A stretch of 64,000 nucleotides of DNA, taken from the NCBI GenBank assembly GCA_028571685.1, contig CM053156.1, positions 86,121,049 to 86,185,048 on the forward strand, given 5' to 3'. Positions 1 to 10,690 of this stretch are shown here, in pieces. Source of the DNA: Heterohyrax brucei (lineage: Eukaryota; Chordata; Mammalia; Hyracoidea; Procaviidae). The translations under genes were made by a program, and so were the position numbers. The notes beneath the pieces are model-generated. The model saw only the letters and a program-made list of their open reading frames with translations. It did not search any database and was not told where the DNA came from. Within the stretch, counting starts at the first letter, position 1, and each line of letters opens with the position of its first letter.

Positions 1-599
1 AAATTGCTGTTATTATAAAGGAGAGGGGTGGCCACAGCTGGGGGAGAGGAGGAAGAAAGCCAGGGCTTTTTGGTATGTGTAGACACGGGGCTCGCCTTCT
101 ATCTGGGCCCAGGGAATCCTAGCTGCATGGACAGGTCCTGCCAGCTTTGCACCCCCTTGAGGGATAAGCAGGGAAGACCAAGAGGAAGGCCTTTCCCTGG
201 GACTCCAAGGGGGAGAGCACAGCTTACAAGAGCACCAGCACCTGCTCCTCCAGGAAGCCCTCCCTGACTGCTGCCCCCTTTGGCTGACTTCCCCAACCCC
301 TTACCAGCCCTGGGCTCCCGTCTCTCTGCATGATGGTGCTGTGTTTAAAGCTGTATGATTTCCTCCTCCAAATTCGTACATAAGTATTTTGTAAATGCAT
401 GCTCATTATAAAAAATGAAAACCTGTAGAAGCGAGGACAGTGGAGTGAAGAGAGCTTACCCCACCTGACCTGCACATCTCCCTACAACTTGACGTGTGTC
501 CTTCCCACCCTCACAGGGGTGACGGTGAGTGCGTGCATGTGTGCACTCTGACACGCCATTTTACTTTACATGGAAATGTCACCGTGCTACACATATTAA
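1..599. other. No gene seen; unassigned sequence
   Basis: No open frame here resembles a protein I know. Positions 225-310 weakly resemble L2-type text (a stretch like 'aggaagccctccctgac'), but too little to call. Confidence 0.4.
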
Positions 600-600
600 G

Positions 601-637
601 CAAAAAAAAAAAAAAAAAGAAAAAGAAGAAAGGAAAA
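601..637. repeat. A-rich simple repeat
   Basis: An A-run of 17 followed by AAG/AAAG-type units. It may be a decayed poly(A) tail, but no element can be assigned on its 5' side. Confidence 0.7.
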
Positions 638-715
638 GTAAGTTGTGAAATGGTAACTTGTCATCTTTCCATGACAGTCACTATCTAATTTTACTTTTTA
701 CTTTTTTTGTGATAT

Positions 716-1311
716 CAATTAAAATAAAATTAAGACACTGTTTTTTAGAGCAGTCTCAGGTTTGCAGAAAGTGCAGAACGCTTCCACACCGGCCTGAGCT
801 CCGTCGTCTGCTGTCCCCCTCCGGTTTGCACCTTGCGTTCCTGTGCTGCATCTGTAATAACTGATGGAGTCATACTGATACGCCGTTATTTACAGCTGAG
901 GAAAGGTTGACCATTCAAACCCACCCCGGGCTTCACAGGAGAAAGACCAGGGGATCAGCTCCCTGTTTTGTCACATGGGGTCCCTCGGAGTTGAAACCAG
1001 CCCAAGAGCACCTTCAGCAGCAGCAGCAGCAGTGTAACCCATGGTCCGTGGTTTACCTTAGGGCTCAGTGCAGAAGAAAACGAGGTATCCATTAAGCAGC
1101 CCTCCCGTCACCCCCTCCCCCGGTTACCCTGGCCCACTGGAGACGACCCAGCTCGGTTCTGTGTCCCGTTCACCTGTTCTGCATGTTTCACTTACCTGCA
1201 ATCATACAATATGTGGCCTTCTGTGTCTGGGTTCTTTCCTTTGGCATAATATTTTTGAGATTTATCTATATTGTAAAATGTTCCAGTACTTTCTTTCTTT
1301 TTTCTTTTTCT
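716..1311 (-). mobile_element. Ancient L1 (L1M-type) 3' region, antisense
   Basis: The plus strand reads as the reverse complement of an old mammalian L1 end: 'ttttagagcagt', 'gtccgtggtttaccttaggg', then 'aatcatacaatatgtggcc'. It is diverged and gapped. A (CAG)n tract of about six units lies at 1014-1033. The same L1 continues after younger insertions at 1705-1733, 2059-2217 and 2355-2500. Confidence 0.7.
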
Positions 1312-1704
1312 TTTTTAAGTGTCTTGCTTTAGGTGAAAGTTTACAGCTCAAGATAGTTTCTCATTCAAAAATTCGTACACAGACTGTTTGTAACACTGTT
1401 GCAATCCCCACAAGCCACTGCGCCCCCTCTCCCCAGTTTCATCCCCGGTCCGCTTTTCATGCCCGGTCCCATACAATCTTCCATCTAGCTCCTGCCCTTC
1501 TTACCTTCTCATTTTGCTTTGGGGCAGAAGTTGCCTGTCTGGTCTCACATTTTGACTGAACTGAGGAGCACATTTCTCATGTGTGTTATTTTTTGGTTTT
1601 ATACATCTGTCTACTGCTTGACTGAAAAGTGGGCTTTGGGAATGACTTCAGTTCTGGGTTTGCAGACTGTCCGGGGACCATTGTGCCTTTCTGTTGATGA
1701 ATAA
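1312..1704 (-). mobile_element. Afrotherian L1 3' end, antisense
   Basis: It begins with a T-rich tract (the poly(A) side of a minus-strand element) and continues with 3'-UTR text similar to the copies at 5806-6540 and 42965-43165 (for example 'gtgaaagtttaca' and 'tctcattcaaaaattcgtac'). It is inserted in the older L1M, whose text resumes at about 1705 with 'ataatattccatcatgtgg'. Confidence 0.7.
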
Positions 1705-1732
1705 TATTCCATCATGTGGCTATTTGTGTTGG

Positions 1733-2058
1733 AAGAAATACAACCATCTGTCTTAAAAGAAGTATAGCCAGAAAGTTCCTTAGAACTGAGAGGCGGCAAG
1801 ACTCTGTCTCACTTGCTGTAGATGTATTATCAGGAAGGACCAACCCCTAGAGAAGGACATCATTAATGGTAAAGTAGAGGACCACTGGAAAACAGGAAGA
1901 CCCGCAACAAGATGACTGACGCAGAGGCTGTGGCAGCGGGCTCAGGGACTGTGAGGACAGCCCAGGGCCAGACAACAGTTTATTCTGTTAAGTGTGAGTC
2001 CATGAGCGCAAACTGTCCTGACAGCAACTACCAAGAACAGCGCGAAGGCACCACAATT
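1733..2058 (+). mobile_element. RTE (BovB-like) LINE 3' fragment
   Basis: Contains the terminal ORF and 3' end of the RTE family seen throughout the window: 'gagaaggacatcattaatgg', 'aggaagacccgcaacaagatg', ending near 'agcaactaccaagaac', a decayed form of the family terminus. 5'-truncated. L1M sequence lies on both sides, so it is a nested insertion. Confidence 0.75.
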
Positions 2059-2500
2059 TGTTCGTCCATTCACTTGTTGGTGGACATTTGGGGTGTTTTC
2101 TCCTCCCTTCTGCTGTTGTGAAGGGTACTGCTGTGAGCACTAGTGTACAAGAGCTTGTTTGAGTTTCCGTCTTGAGTTCTTTGGGTATACACCAAAGAGC
2201 GGGATCGCCAGATCGTAAGGTGGGATAGTGGTTAAGCGCTATGGCTGCTAACCAAAAGGTCAGCAGTTCAAGTCCTCAGGCACTCCTTGGAAATTCTATG
2301 CAACATTCTCCTCAGTTGTGGTTACTTTGAGTCAGAATCAAGTGGAGGGCAGTGTTTTCGCTGTGGTAATGCTACATTTAACTTTTAAGGGATTACTAAA
2401 CTGCTTTTGTAGTGGCTGCATCTTCTCACATTTCTGCCAGCATTGCATGAGAGTTCCTATTCCTCCAGATCCTCACCAACTCTTAACTATTTTTTGTATG
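2059..2500 (-). mobile_element. Ancient L1M, antisense, split by a SINE
   Basis: Plus-strand text matches the reverse complement of old L1 ORF2/3' sequence ('tcgtccattcacttgttgg', 'gggtatacaccaaagagcg', 'catgagagttcctattcctcc'). Interrupted by the AfroSINE at 2218-2354. Confidence 0.75.
2218..2354 (+). mobile_element. AfroSINE, short form
   Basis: tRNA-derived afrotherian SINE. The A-box region ('gggatagtggttaag') and B-box region ('cagcagttcaagtcc') are recognisable, followed by the body and a 3' tail resembling 'gagtcagaatcaagtggag'. Inserted in the L1M. RNA polymerase III boxes are degraded. Confidence 0.85.
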
Positions 2501-2507
2501 ATGTTCT

Positions 2508-2700
2508 AGCAGGAAACTGTCAAAAACTCAAGCCAGATTTGGAAGAGAAAGTGGAAAGAGGGATATCAGCTGATGTCAGAGGGATCTTGGCTGAAAGCAG
2601 AGAATACCAGCAAGACGTTTGCCTGTGTTTTGCTGACTACACAAAGACATTCGACCATGTGGATCATAACAGATTATGGATAACTTGGTGAAAAATGGCT
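2508..2700 (+). pseudogene. RTE LINE reverse transcriptase fragment (part 1)
   Basis: The open stretch to 2691 translates to RTE reverse transcriptase text including 'CFADYTKTFDHVDHNRLW', the palm motif where the family has an F/Y-x-K-A-F-D core (here K-T-F-D). A large insert (2701-3468) interrupts the LINE, and the next part resumes at about 3470 in the same orientation. Frameshifts and the insert make it non-functional. Confidence 0.8.
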
Positions 2701-3468
2701 TAAAAAGGGTGAGAGGGCAATGTCTGGTCTCCTCTACCTTCCCAAGGAGGGAGGGAGAGTCAGCCAGGGTGATTCCTGTGAAAGAAGCCAGACGTGCCTC
2801 CTCTCTCTGCCGCCTTTAGCAAGTCTGACACCAACTGCCCCCCTTCCTCACCCCAAGGCTCTCTTTGCTTCTCTGCTGGGTTTGATAATTCACTGCAGGG
2901 GTCACATAGAACTCACAGACAGCACTCATGATTGTGGGATTTATTAGGACCAGGAACACTGGGCATGCAGGTCTTCCACCAGGACGGCCTCTGCCCAGCC
3001 ATCCATGCTCACGGACACGTCTTCCTGTGGCCCTCTGCCTGCTTCCAGCTCCAGCAGGTGTTATGTTCTGTTAACCCTACTGATAGGTGGCAAGAGGTAC
3101 CCCAGGCATTCAACTTTCTTTCTCCATGGGCCGGGAATCCCAGTGCGCTGTCTCCTGCTGGTCTCTCCGGCCACTGCTTTCAGGCATATGGCTCTCTCTC
3201 TGTCTCTGTCTTCTGGTTTCAGCAGCTACTTGGTGCAGGGATCCCAAGTCCGTAGGATGCTCTCCCAACTCCTGGTCATTCTTCCTTGGTGGTACTTGAT
3301 CCTCTTTCTCTCTCTTGCTCCTGGATGGCTCACTTCAAGCCTCATGGGACAGCAGAATCGACCAGTCCCTTTGGTGGGCCACAGTTGCCCTCTTGGCACA
3401 GTCCTGCTTTATTACTTGAATGGGAGTCAGAAGACCATGTAGGAAAGACCACACAAAAGCAATACACG
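2701..3468 (-). mobile_element. LTR-like element (copy 1), antisense, inside RTE
   Basis: About 760 bp that interrupt the RTE reverse transcriptase. Read on the minus strand it is homologous over most of its length to 32640-33335: shared landmarks are 'ccaccaaaggga/actggtc', a run near 'aataaatcccacaatc' (a poly(A) signal followed by 'gtctgtgagttct'), and 'ggcagttggtgt'. Signal placement and size suit a solo LTR. I cannot name the family, and the ends are uncertain by tens of bases. Confidence 0.5.
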
Positions 3469-3469
3469 G

Positions 3470-4021
3470 CGTTGCAGATGGGAATTCCAGAAATTTTAGC
3501 TGCGCTCTTCTGAAAACTGTACACAAACCAAGAGGCAGTCACCAGAACAAGAAAGGAACATTGCTTGGTTTGAAATCAGAAAAGATGCTTATCAGGGTTG
3601 TACCCTTTCATAACACTTAGTCTCTATGCTGAGTAACTAATCTGAGACCTGGACTGTAGGATATGAATAGGACATCAGGATTAGGGGAGACTCGTTAACG
3701 ATCTGTTGTATACAGATGCCGCAATTTCGCTTGCCAAAAGTGAGGAAGACTTGAAATGCTGATGAAGCTTAAAGCGTACAACCTTTTGCAGGGATTACGC
3801 CTCAACCCAAAGAAAACAAAAATCTTCACAATGGGGCCAATGAAGCATATCGTGGTAAACGGAGGAAAGACTGAAGCTGTCAGGGATTGCCCTTCACTGG
3901 GGTCCACGATCAGCGCCCACAGAAACGGCCATCAGGACATCAAACATCGTACCTCATTGGGTGCATCTGCTGCAAAAGACCTTGTTAAGGTGTTAAAAAG
4001 CAAAAATATCCCCTTGACCCA
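3470..4021 (+). pseudogene. RTE LINE reverse transcriptase fragment (part 2)
   Basis: Resumes at 'gatgggaattccag' and runs through the catalytic region. Where the family has Y-A-D-D, this copy reads Y-T-D-A near 3712. The reading 'LRLNPKKTKIFTMG' downstream is the usual post-catalytic text. It ends where an antisense AfroSINE is inserted. Confidence 0.8.
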
Positions 4022-4170
4022 CAAAAGCAAAAAAGCAAACCCCATGCCATCTCGTCAATTCTGACTCATAGTGACCTTATAAGGCAGAATAGAACTGCTC
4101 CATAAGTTCCAAAGAGTGCCTGGCGGATTCAAACCGTAGGCCCAGTTCTTCCGCACTGCACCACCGGGGT
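4022..4170 (-). mobile_element. AfroSINE, short form, nested in RTE
   Basis: Reverse-complement SINE, from tail text ('gtcaattctgactcatagtg') to head ('ccaccggggtttcc'). RTE text lies on both sides, with some RTE sequence missing at the junction. Confidence 0.85.
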
Positions 4171-4368
4171 TTCCGTCTCACGGTGAGGTAGAGGGTGAGC
4201 AGAAAAGAGGAAGGCCCTCAACAAGATGGACTGACCCAGTGGCTGCAACAGTGGGCTCAGCGGTCACAGTGATGGTGGGGAGGGGCAGGACTGGGCAGTG
4301 TTCCATGTACTGGCATGCAGCGTCACCGTGAGATGGAAACGACTGGACGCGACCTCTTGACAGTAGCC
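4171..4368 (+). mobile_element. RTE LINE 3' end (part 3)
   Basis: Carries the last RTE segment: 'aggaaggccctcaacaagat', 'gggcagtgttcc' and a degraded terminus 'gactggacgcgacc'. Together with 2508-2700 and 3470-4021 it forms one interrupted LINE copy. Confidence 0.75.
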
Positions 4369-4431
4369 GTCCCAGTGGGGACGAAGTGACACTTCACTGA
4401 GGTTCTGACTTGCATCTCGCTCCTCACTAGC

Positions 4432-4580
4432 GGGAACCCCGGTGGTGCAGTGCGGAAGAACTGGGCAGGTAACCGAAAGGTTGGCAGTTCAAAGCCACCG
4501 GCTGCTCCTTGGAAACCCTGTGGGGCAGTTCTACTCTGTCCGAGGGATGCCGAGAGTGGGACCCGACTCTGAAGAACTGA
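4432..4580 (+). mobile_element. AfroSINE, short form
   Basis: Starts 'gggaaccccggtggtgcag', with head, B-box region ('ggcagttcaaagcc') and body intact. The tail is eroded ('gtgggacccgactctgaag'). Confidence 0.85.
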
Positions 4581-4845
4581 GCTTGATAGTGACTAGTCAC
4601 TCTGAGCATTCTTTCACACGCACATTGGCTACTTATGGGTCTTCTCTGCAAACCTGACTGGTTCTCTTCACCCCCAGTGCCTCCTCTGGGCCTGGTAGAG
4701 AGTCAGTACGTATGCCTCCCGGCGGATGGAGCTTGGCTGCACAAACCAGGAACTCCGCTCTCGCCCTTGCCCACTCTTGTGCTCCTGTGGGCGCTTAGCT
4801 GCCTTCCACTCCACCTTCAGGAAATTTTAAGGGTCATCATATCCA
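4581..4845. other. No feature recognised
   Basis: Unassigned between a SINE and a MIR; no open frame of interest. Confidence 0.4.
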
Positions 4846-4849
4846 GGGG

Positions 4850-4975
4850 CTTAGCGAGGTGAGGACTTTTGTAATTTCCAAGCCATGGATGAAGAAATTG
4901 AGTCTCAAACCATTAAGTGATACACCGAAGGCCTTCCAGCTGCTGAGCCGCTAAGCCGAAATTATTATCCAGGTT
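4850..4975 (-). mobile_element. MIR SINE fragment
   Basis: Plus strand shows the reverse MIR pattern of a 'gatgaagaaattgagtctca' type core followed by 'ttaagtgatacaccgaaggc', corresponding to the ancient 'gaggaaactgaggc ... aagtaacttgcccaaggtc' text. Confidence 0.55.
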
Positions 4976-5027
4976 GCCTTGAATGCAGCCTCTGTGCCCC
5001 TGACTGTTGTTATTGCAACAGTTGGCA

Positions 5028-5182
5028 CCTGACTGTGCACCCTCAAGTTGATTGTGACTCGCAGTGACCCTATAGAATGTAACAGAACTTCCCTAAGGAA
5101 CACGTGGTGGATTCAAACAGCTGACCTGTCAGTTACCAGCAGAGCACTTGGCCACTGTGGCATCAGGACTCCTAACTACTGC
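5028..5182 (-). mobile_element. AfroSINE, short form
   Basis: Tail at the left ('caagttgattgtgactcgc'), head at the right ('ggcatcaggactcc'). Moderately diverged. Confidence 0.8.
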
Positions 5183-5189
5183 CCAATAA

Positions 5190-5540
5190 ACAGACAAAAA
5201 TACCAAGACTCCAGTGCAGGTCAGTGCCCCGAGGGCGGCTGGATCATCCTTTGAGCTGGAGCTGTGACTGCACGCTGGTTGACAGCGTCAGCGGGATGCA
5301 GGGTTGAGGAAAAGCAAGGGGGAAGGCATTTGCTTGTCAGCTTGTAGATACAAACTCAATTAGCTCCCAGGCAGAGAGAAAAAGATTGCCTTTCTAAATC
5401 ACATCTATATGAATGATGGGACTGACAGGCTAAAGGAGGAAATTATACATCTCTCCTTCTGGTTCTTCATTTAGTGAGTAGTGATCTATTTCATCTCAGC
5501 AAAAAGTAGGGACTGCAGGCTCACACAGCAACGTGTGGTG
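5190..5540. other. No feature recognised
   Basis: Unassigned, moderately AT-rich sequence with no recognisable repeat or exon. Confidence 0.4.
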
Positions 5541-5544
5541 CTGC

Positions 5545-5690
5545 AGCTGGACTGGGCGTCGGGAACTCTGGTACTCTCTGTGGGCAGCCAAAGGACGCGT
5601 GGCAAGAAATGATCGGTGCAGTTACTTGTGGGTCACTATGAGTTCGAATCAACTCAAGGGCAAGGTTTCTTTTTGTTTGTTTTGGTTACT
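5545..5690 (+). mobile_element. AfroSINE 3' portion, degraded
   Basis: The last 60 bases ('gggtcactatgagttcgaat', then 'caactcaagggcaagg' and a T/G-rich end) are a clear SINE tail. The upstream part is poorly preserved. Confidence 0.55.
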
Positions 5691-5805
5691 TATGTATTTT
5701 TTACCTTCAGGTGAGCAGGGCTTGGGGTCCTTTCAGTGATATTTATGGCTTCATCTGCCACTGACAGACAATAACAACACCTTGTGACTCCTTCCACAGC
5801 CCTGA

Positions 5806-6540
5806 TCTCTTTATTTTTTTGGAAATTTTCATTCAAAAATTTATCCACGTATTGTTTTGGGACATTGGTTGCAATCCCCGTAACATGACAGCACACTCTT
5901 CCTGCTATCTCCTGTTCCCTGTGTTTGCTCCCCGAGTTCCAGTCCCTTCCTGCCTTCTCATCTTGCTTTTGGACAGGAGTTGCCCATTTGGTTACAGGCT
6001 ACTAGCAGCACTGAACTAAGAAGCACCTGTCAGGAGTGCTACTTTTCATGTCATGGGCGTCCATTCTTTGTCTGAAAACCAGACTTTAGGTGTTGTTTCA
6101 GTCCTGGCTAGCATATTGTCCAAGGACCATAGTTCTGGTGTTCCTCTGGTCTCTGACAGACCAGTCAACTGGCCTTTTTTCATGAGCTTGAATTCAGTCA
6201 ACATTTTTCTCCCATCCTGTCTGGGACTCTCTGTTGTGTTGCCGCTGGTCATAGATGGGCACCATCTAGTTCTGGTCTCAGGTTGGTAGTGTCTCTGGTT
6301 GGTGGCCCTTTAGTCCTTTGGGTTAGTATTTTCCTGTGTCTTTGGTTTTCTTCATTCTCCTTGGCTTTGGATGGGATGGTACCAATGGGTTTATCTTAGA
6401 TGGCACTCGCAAGCTTTTCAGACCCAAGATATGACTCTCCAAAGTGGAAAGTAGAACGTTTTCTTGACAAACTACGTGATGCCAATTGACGTAGCTATCC
6501 TCTGAGACTGTCTCCAGCCCTAATCCTGGGTGCTCCATCC
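5806..6540 (-). mobile_element. Afrotherian L1 3' end, antisense
   Basis: Starts with a T-run (poly(A) on the minus strand) and continues with the afrotherian L1 3'-UTR, including 'gggcaccatctagttctg', 'tccttttgg...'-type text and 'gatggcactcgcaagctttt'. The matching sequence in the full-length element lies at about 46500-47200. Confidence 0.75.
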
Positions 6541-6679
6541 CTCACAGTGCTGGAATGTGTCCAGGGAACTTCTGTGTTTCACTGTCATCCAGTGGTGCTT
6601 TCTTGGGCTCTCCTAACCTTGTCTGATAGAGCCGCGTCTAGTGTCACAGAAGTATGATAATGAGAATGTTCCTTCCACC

Positions 6680-6832
6680 CTGTCTGACCCTGTAGTGATG
6701 AGCCACGTGTGGCTACTGAGCACCTGAAATGTGGCTGTGCAGCTGAGGAACTGACCTTCCAGTTTAATGTAGTTATCACTTACATTTCAGTGGCCATGTG
6801 TGGCTAGTAGCTATCACTCTGAACCGCAAATA
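6680..6832. mobile_element. Ancient mammal-wide repeat, family not assigned
   Basis: Contains 'gccacgtgtggctactgagc' and 'acctgaaatgtggctg', text typical of an old MER-type repeat common in placental genomes. A second piece of what looks like the same family sits at 42190-42245. I do not assign a name. Confidence 0.4.
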
Positions 6833-6854
6833 ACTGGGATATTTATTTTCCACT

Positions 6855-7052
6855 ATGTTAAGGAGCTCCAGTTGTGCATAGTTAAGTGCTCAGATGCTAA
6901 ACAAAAGGTCACCAGTTCAAAGCCACTCAGGGGTCCTGAGGAAGACCTGGTGGTCTGCTCAGCTGTACAGATTACAGACAAGAGAGTTCTAAGGGGCAGT
7001 TTAATGCCATCCCATGGGCTTTCCAGGAGTCAGAATTGACACCACACCACCC
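6855..7052 (+). mobile_element. AfroSINE, long form
   Basis: Has the additional middle block that separates the long form from the short ('gaagacctggtggtctgctc ... agattacagac'), followed by the common tail ('ggagtcagaattgacacc'). Confidence 0.8.
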
Positions 7053-7054
7053 AA

Positions 7055-7330
7055 CAGCATTTTACCTTAGGGTGGGTTCTCTAGAAGTAAGCATATATAT
7101 GCCAGCGACTTATTACAGATGTGTGCCACAGAGAAACCGGGGAGACAGTAGAGGCAGCAAGGTGAGGAAGCAGAAGCTAAATGAGGTATGAAGGTGAAAT
7201 CTTAGAGAAGTCCAGTCTCAGCCTTATCCTGCAGGGAGTATAAATTTATGCTTCTGAGTTTGTCCAATATACGGACATATAGGTGGTCATAATAGTTCTT
7301 GAAAATCCATTTAATGACTATAGGGTACGT
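7055..7330. other. Unassigned, possible old LTR-like repeat
   Basis: Begins 'gggtgggttctctagaagta', reminiscent of ancient LTR/DNA repeats, but the match is too weak to name. Confidence 0.3.
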
Positions 7331-7949
7331 AGTGATGTCTCCTTTCTCTTTCTAAAATATTTTTAGTAGTTCAGGCTGATCAATTTTGTTGCTCTTCGCA
7401 GAGCATTAGCTTTTAATTTCATTGATTTCCTCTGTTATTTTTCTTTTTTCTATTTCATTTCTGTTTCATTTTCATTATTTTCTTTCTTATTCTTGCTTTT
7501 GGCTTGTTTGCTCCTTTTCTTCCCTAATTTCTTAGAATGGGAACTTGTATGTATGATTGAAATGCATTTGATTTCTTATATAACTATTTATAGCTATAGA
7601 TGTCCCTCCAAGAACTGCTTTAGCTGAATGACTCTAATTTTGATGTATTGTATTTTCACATTCATTAAATTCAAATATTTTACTTCCTCTGTAATTTCCA
7701 CTTTGCCTATGGATTATTTAGAACCACGTTTATTTTAAAAATATTTGAGATTTTTCCAGTTACCTTTTCTTACTAGTTTCTAATTTAATTCCTTTGTTAT
7801 CTGAGAACATATTCTGTATAATTTCAAATTTTTACATTTATTGAGCTTTGTTTTCTGGTCCAGAGTATGGTCTGTTATTGTAAATGAACCATGTGCACTT
7901 TGAAGAATGTGTTTTATACTGTTGTTGCATATTAAAAACAAAACAAAAC

Positions 7950-8137
7950 AAAAACTCATTGTTGTCAAGTTGGTTCTGACACATAGGACCCTCTAGAATG
8001 GAGTAGAGCTGCCTTATAGGACTTCTAAGGCTGTAATCTGTATGGAAGCAGATTGTTACAACTTTCTCCTGCGGAGCATCTGGTGGATTCAAACCTCTGA
8101 CCTTTTGATTATCAGCTGACAGCTTAGCCATTTTGTG
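7950..8137 (-). mobile_element. AfroSINE, long form, nested in L1M
   Basis: Tail at 7965 ('aagttggttctgacacatag'), middle block ('gaagcagattgttacaact') and head at 8130. An (AAAAC)n tract precedes it at 7936-7954. Confidence 0.8.
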
Positions 8138-9069
8138 CAGTGTTCTAAAATACCAGTTAAGTCTGGTGGTTGATGGTGACAGATCTGTGTGATTCTTTTT
8201 GGTTTAGTTGTTTGATTTATTGCTGCGAGATGTTAAAATCTCCAGTGTAACAGAGGAATGATCTATTTCTCCCTTGATTTTGCTGTTTTTTGAAACACTG
8301 TTATTAGGTGCCTACACATTGCTGATTACTATGTCTTTCTGACAAACTGTTTCCTTTTATTAATATGAAATGTTCATCTTCACCTTTGATAATATTTTTG
8401 TCTTGAAATCTATCTTATCTGATATTAATACAGTCTTTTAATTTGAGTATGTATTTCATTAATGTTTAACTTAATTATTCATATGATTAAGTTTGTGTTT
8501 ACTTATTATTTTTCTGATTTACTTACTTGGTCTTTTGCTTGTTTCTTTGTCTCCTCCCTTTTTCATGGATTACCTCCATTTTTTTAATCTTAATTTTCCT
8601 GTTGAATTTATAGCTATCTTTTTCTGTGTTATTTTTTAGTGTTTGCTGAAGAGATTATAACATCCATCCTTACCTCTCCACGGTCTGTTTACTGTGAAAA
8701 CTGCAACCCTTTATGTAAAATGTAGAGCTCTTGTCATTATGTTGGTTCATCTCTTCATTTTTTGTTATAGTTGTTATGTTTTATTTATATAAAAGCCATT
8801 ATAATTGCAACCAGGCAATATTATAATTGTTTCTTTAGATGGTTATATGCTTTTTAGAAAAATTAGAGAAAAAAGATCATTGTCCCTTAGAGACACCCAT
8901 GTATTTGTCATTTCCTTTTTGCTGAAGATCTGAGTCTCCAACAATGTCGTTTCCCTTCAGGCTGAAGCAATTCTTTTATTTATTTTTTATTTGATTGTTT
9001 GTGTGCTATGCAGGTCTGCTGGCCACAAACATCCTTAGTTTCCTTTTATCTAGGACTACATTTTGCTTT

Positions 9070-9790
9070 CTTGCCTTTTTTTTTTTTAATTTATTTTATT
9101 TTGGGAGTTGTTGTTGAGAACATCCACCAATCGGAAAAATTCTGCATGTACAATTCAGAGACACCGGCTACTTTCTTGGAGTCAGGTAACCATCTGCACC
9201 CTCCTTCTCTGAGTTGTTCCTTCTCCACTAACGTACGTAAACTCACTGTCTTCTAAGACCCCATCTAATCTCTTGAGTTACTATGCTCATCCGATCCCAT
9301 TTGTTGTTGTAGGGGCTGTCAAGTTGGTTCTGATTCACAGTGGCCCTATGAAAAACAAGATGAAACTGCCTGATCTTGTGCTGTGTCCACAGTCGTTTTT
9401 ATGCTTAAGCCTGTCTTTGCAGCCGCTGTGTCAGTCCACCTTGCGGAGGGTCTTCCTCTTTTCCACTGACCGTACACCCTACTGTGCGTGAAGTCCTTCT
9501 CCAGGGACTGATTCTTCTTAACAGCATGTGCAAAGTATGTGAAGCACAGTCTCGCCAACTTGGCTTCCAAGGAGCACTCTGGTTGTACTTCTTCCAGAAC
9601 AGATCTGTTTGTTCCTTTGTCGGTCCAGGGTACATTCAACATTCTTCTCCGGCACCACAATTCAAAGGCGTCAGTTCAGCTGTCTTCTTTGTTCATGGTC
9701 TGTGATCCCATTCAGATACACCTTAAGAGAGCACAGTGTGCCCTAGACAGGCACTCTGTACAGGTTTGGCTAAGCTATTGCCTTCACTCT
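9070..9790. repeat. Afrotherian 'TTGTTGAGAA' dispersed repeat, split by RTE
   Basis: A roughly 230-bp unit starts after a T-run with 'gttgttgagaacatccacc', passes 'tgtacaattcagagacaccg' and 'aaactcactgtcttctaag', and continues after the RTE insertion at 9704-9790 ('aagagagcacagtgtgcc'). Relatives sit at 14525-14630, 42246-42440 and 43170-43400. It is probably the 3' end of an afrotherian LINE; I cannot assign it further. Confidence 0.5.
9302..9703 (-). mobile_element. RTE LINE 3' fragment with 9-bp TSD
   Basis: A 402-bp 5'-truncated copy starting (its 3' end) at 'ttgttgttgtaggggctgtc' and covering the C-terminal RTE ORF. The target-site duplication GATCCCATT is present at 9293-9301 and 9704-9712. 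It interrupts the TTGTTGAGAA repeat, which fixes the order of insertion. Confidence 0.9.
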
Positions 9791-10255
9791 TTCGCTATGT
9801 TTGCAACTGTCTGATAATTTTTTTTTCTTTCATCACTTTAAAGATGTTCTTCCACAGCCTCTGGTCTGCATGATTCCCAATATGAAGCTGGCCATTACTG
9901 GAGTCCCTGTTTCCCCGTAAGCAACGTTTGTTTTTCTCTCCTGGTTTTCCAGTTGTGTTCTCTGAGTAGGCATTCTACAGTTAGACTGTGCTGTGTTTGC
10001 TCTGGGTTTCTTTGTGTTTATTTTGCTTGCAGTTTATTGGACATCTGGCTTCATAACCTTTTTGCCTTTCAGCAAATTTGGAAATGTTTTGGCTGTTATT
10101 TCTACAAATACTATTTCTCTCCCATTCTCAGTCTCTCATCTCCTTCTAGGGTTCCACTGACCTGTGTGAAGGACCGTTCATGACCATTTGGGTGGGCTGC
10201 AGAGGCTCTGTTCTTTTTTTTTTATTGTTGTTTTTTTCTCTTTTTCACATCAGAT

Positions 10256-10421
10256 AAAAAACCCAAACCCAGTGCCATGAAGTTGATTGTGACTCATAGC
10301 AATCCCACAGGACAGAGTAGAACTACCCATAGGGTTTCCAAGGAATGCCTGGTATAGTTAAACAGCTGACTTCTGGGTTAGCAGCCGTAGCTCTTAACCA
10401 CTGCTCTGCCAGGATTTCTTC
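10256..10421 (-). mobile_element. AfroSINE, short form, nested in L1M
   Basis: Tail 'gaagttgattgtgactcata', head '...ttaaccactgctctgccagg'. The flanking L1M text continues on the right at 'cttcaacctggataattt'. Confidence 0.85.
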
Positions 10422-10690
10422 AACCTGGATAATTTCTATCAGTCTGCCCTCAACTCTATTCACTCTTTCGTAAGGTTTGGTTTTGTTTTTTAATTTGGCT
10501 GTTAAAGGATCACCCAGTACATTTGCTTTTCATTTTGCATTATTATACTTTTCAGTCTTTGAATTTCAACAGGGTCCTTTTTTGTCTTTTCTAATTCTCT
10601 TCAGAGATTTTCTATCTTTTCACTGCTTTTTTTCTTTGTTTAGAATAGTTACAATCACTGCTGTAAAATCCTTGTGTTGATAGTTTCAGC

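Noticed and set aside
1014-1033. CAG triplet tract as part of a coding exon
   Set aside because: Only about six units, inside an old antisense L1 with stops on all sides.
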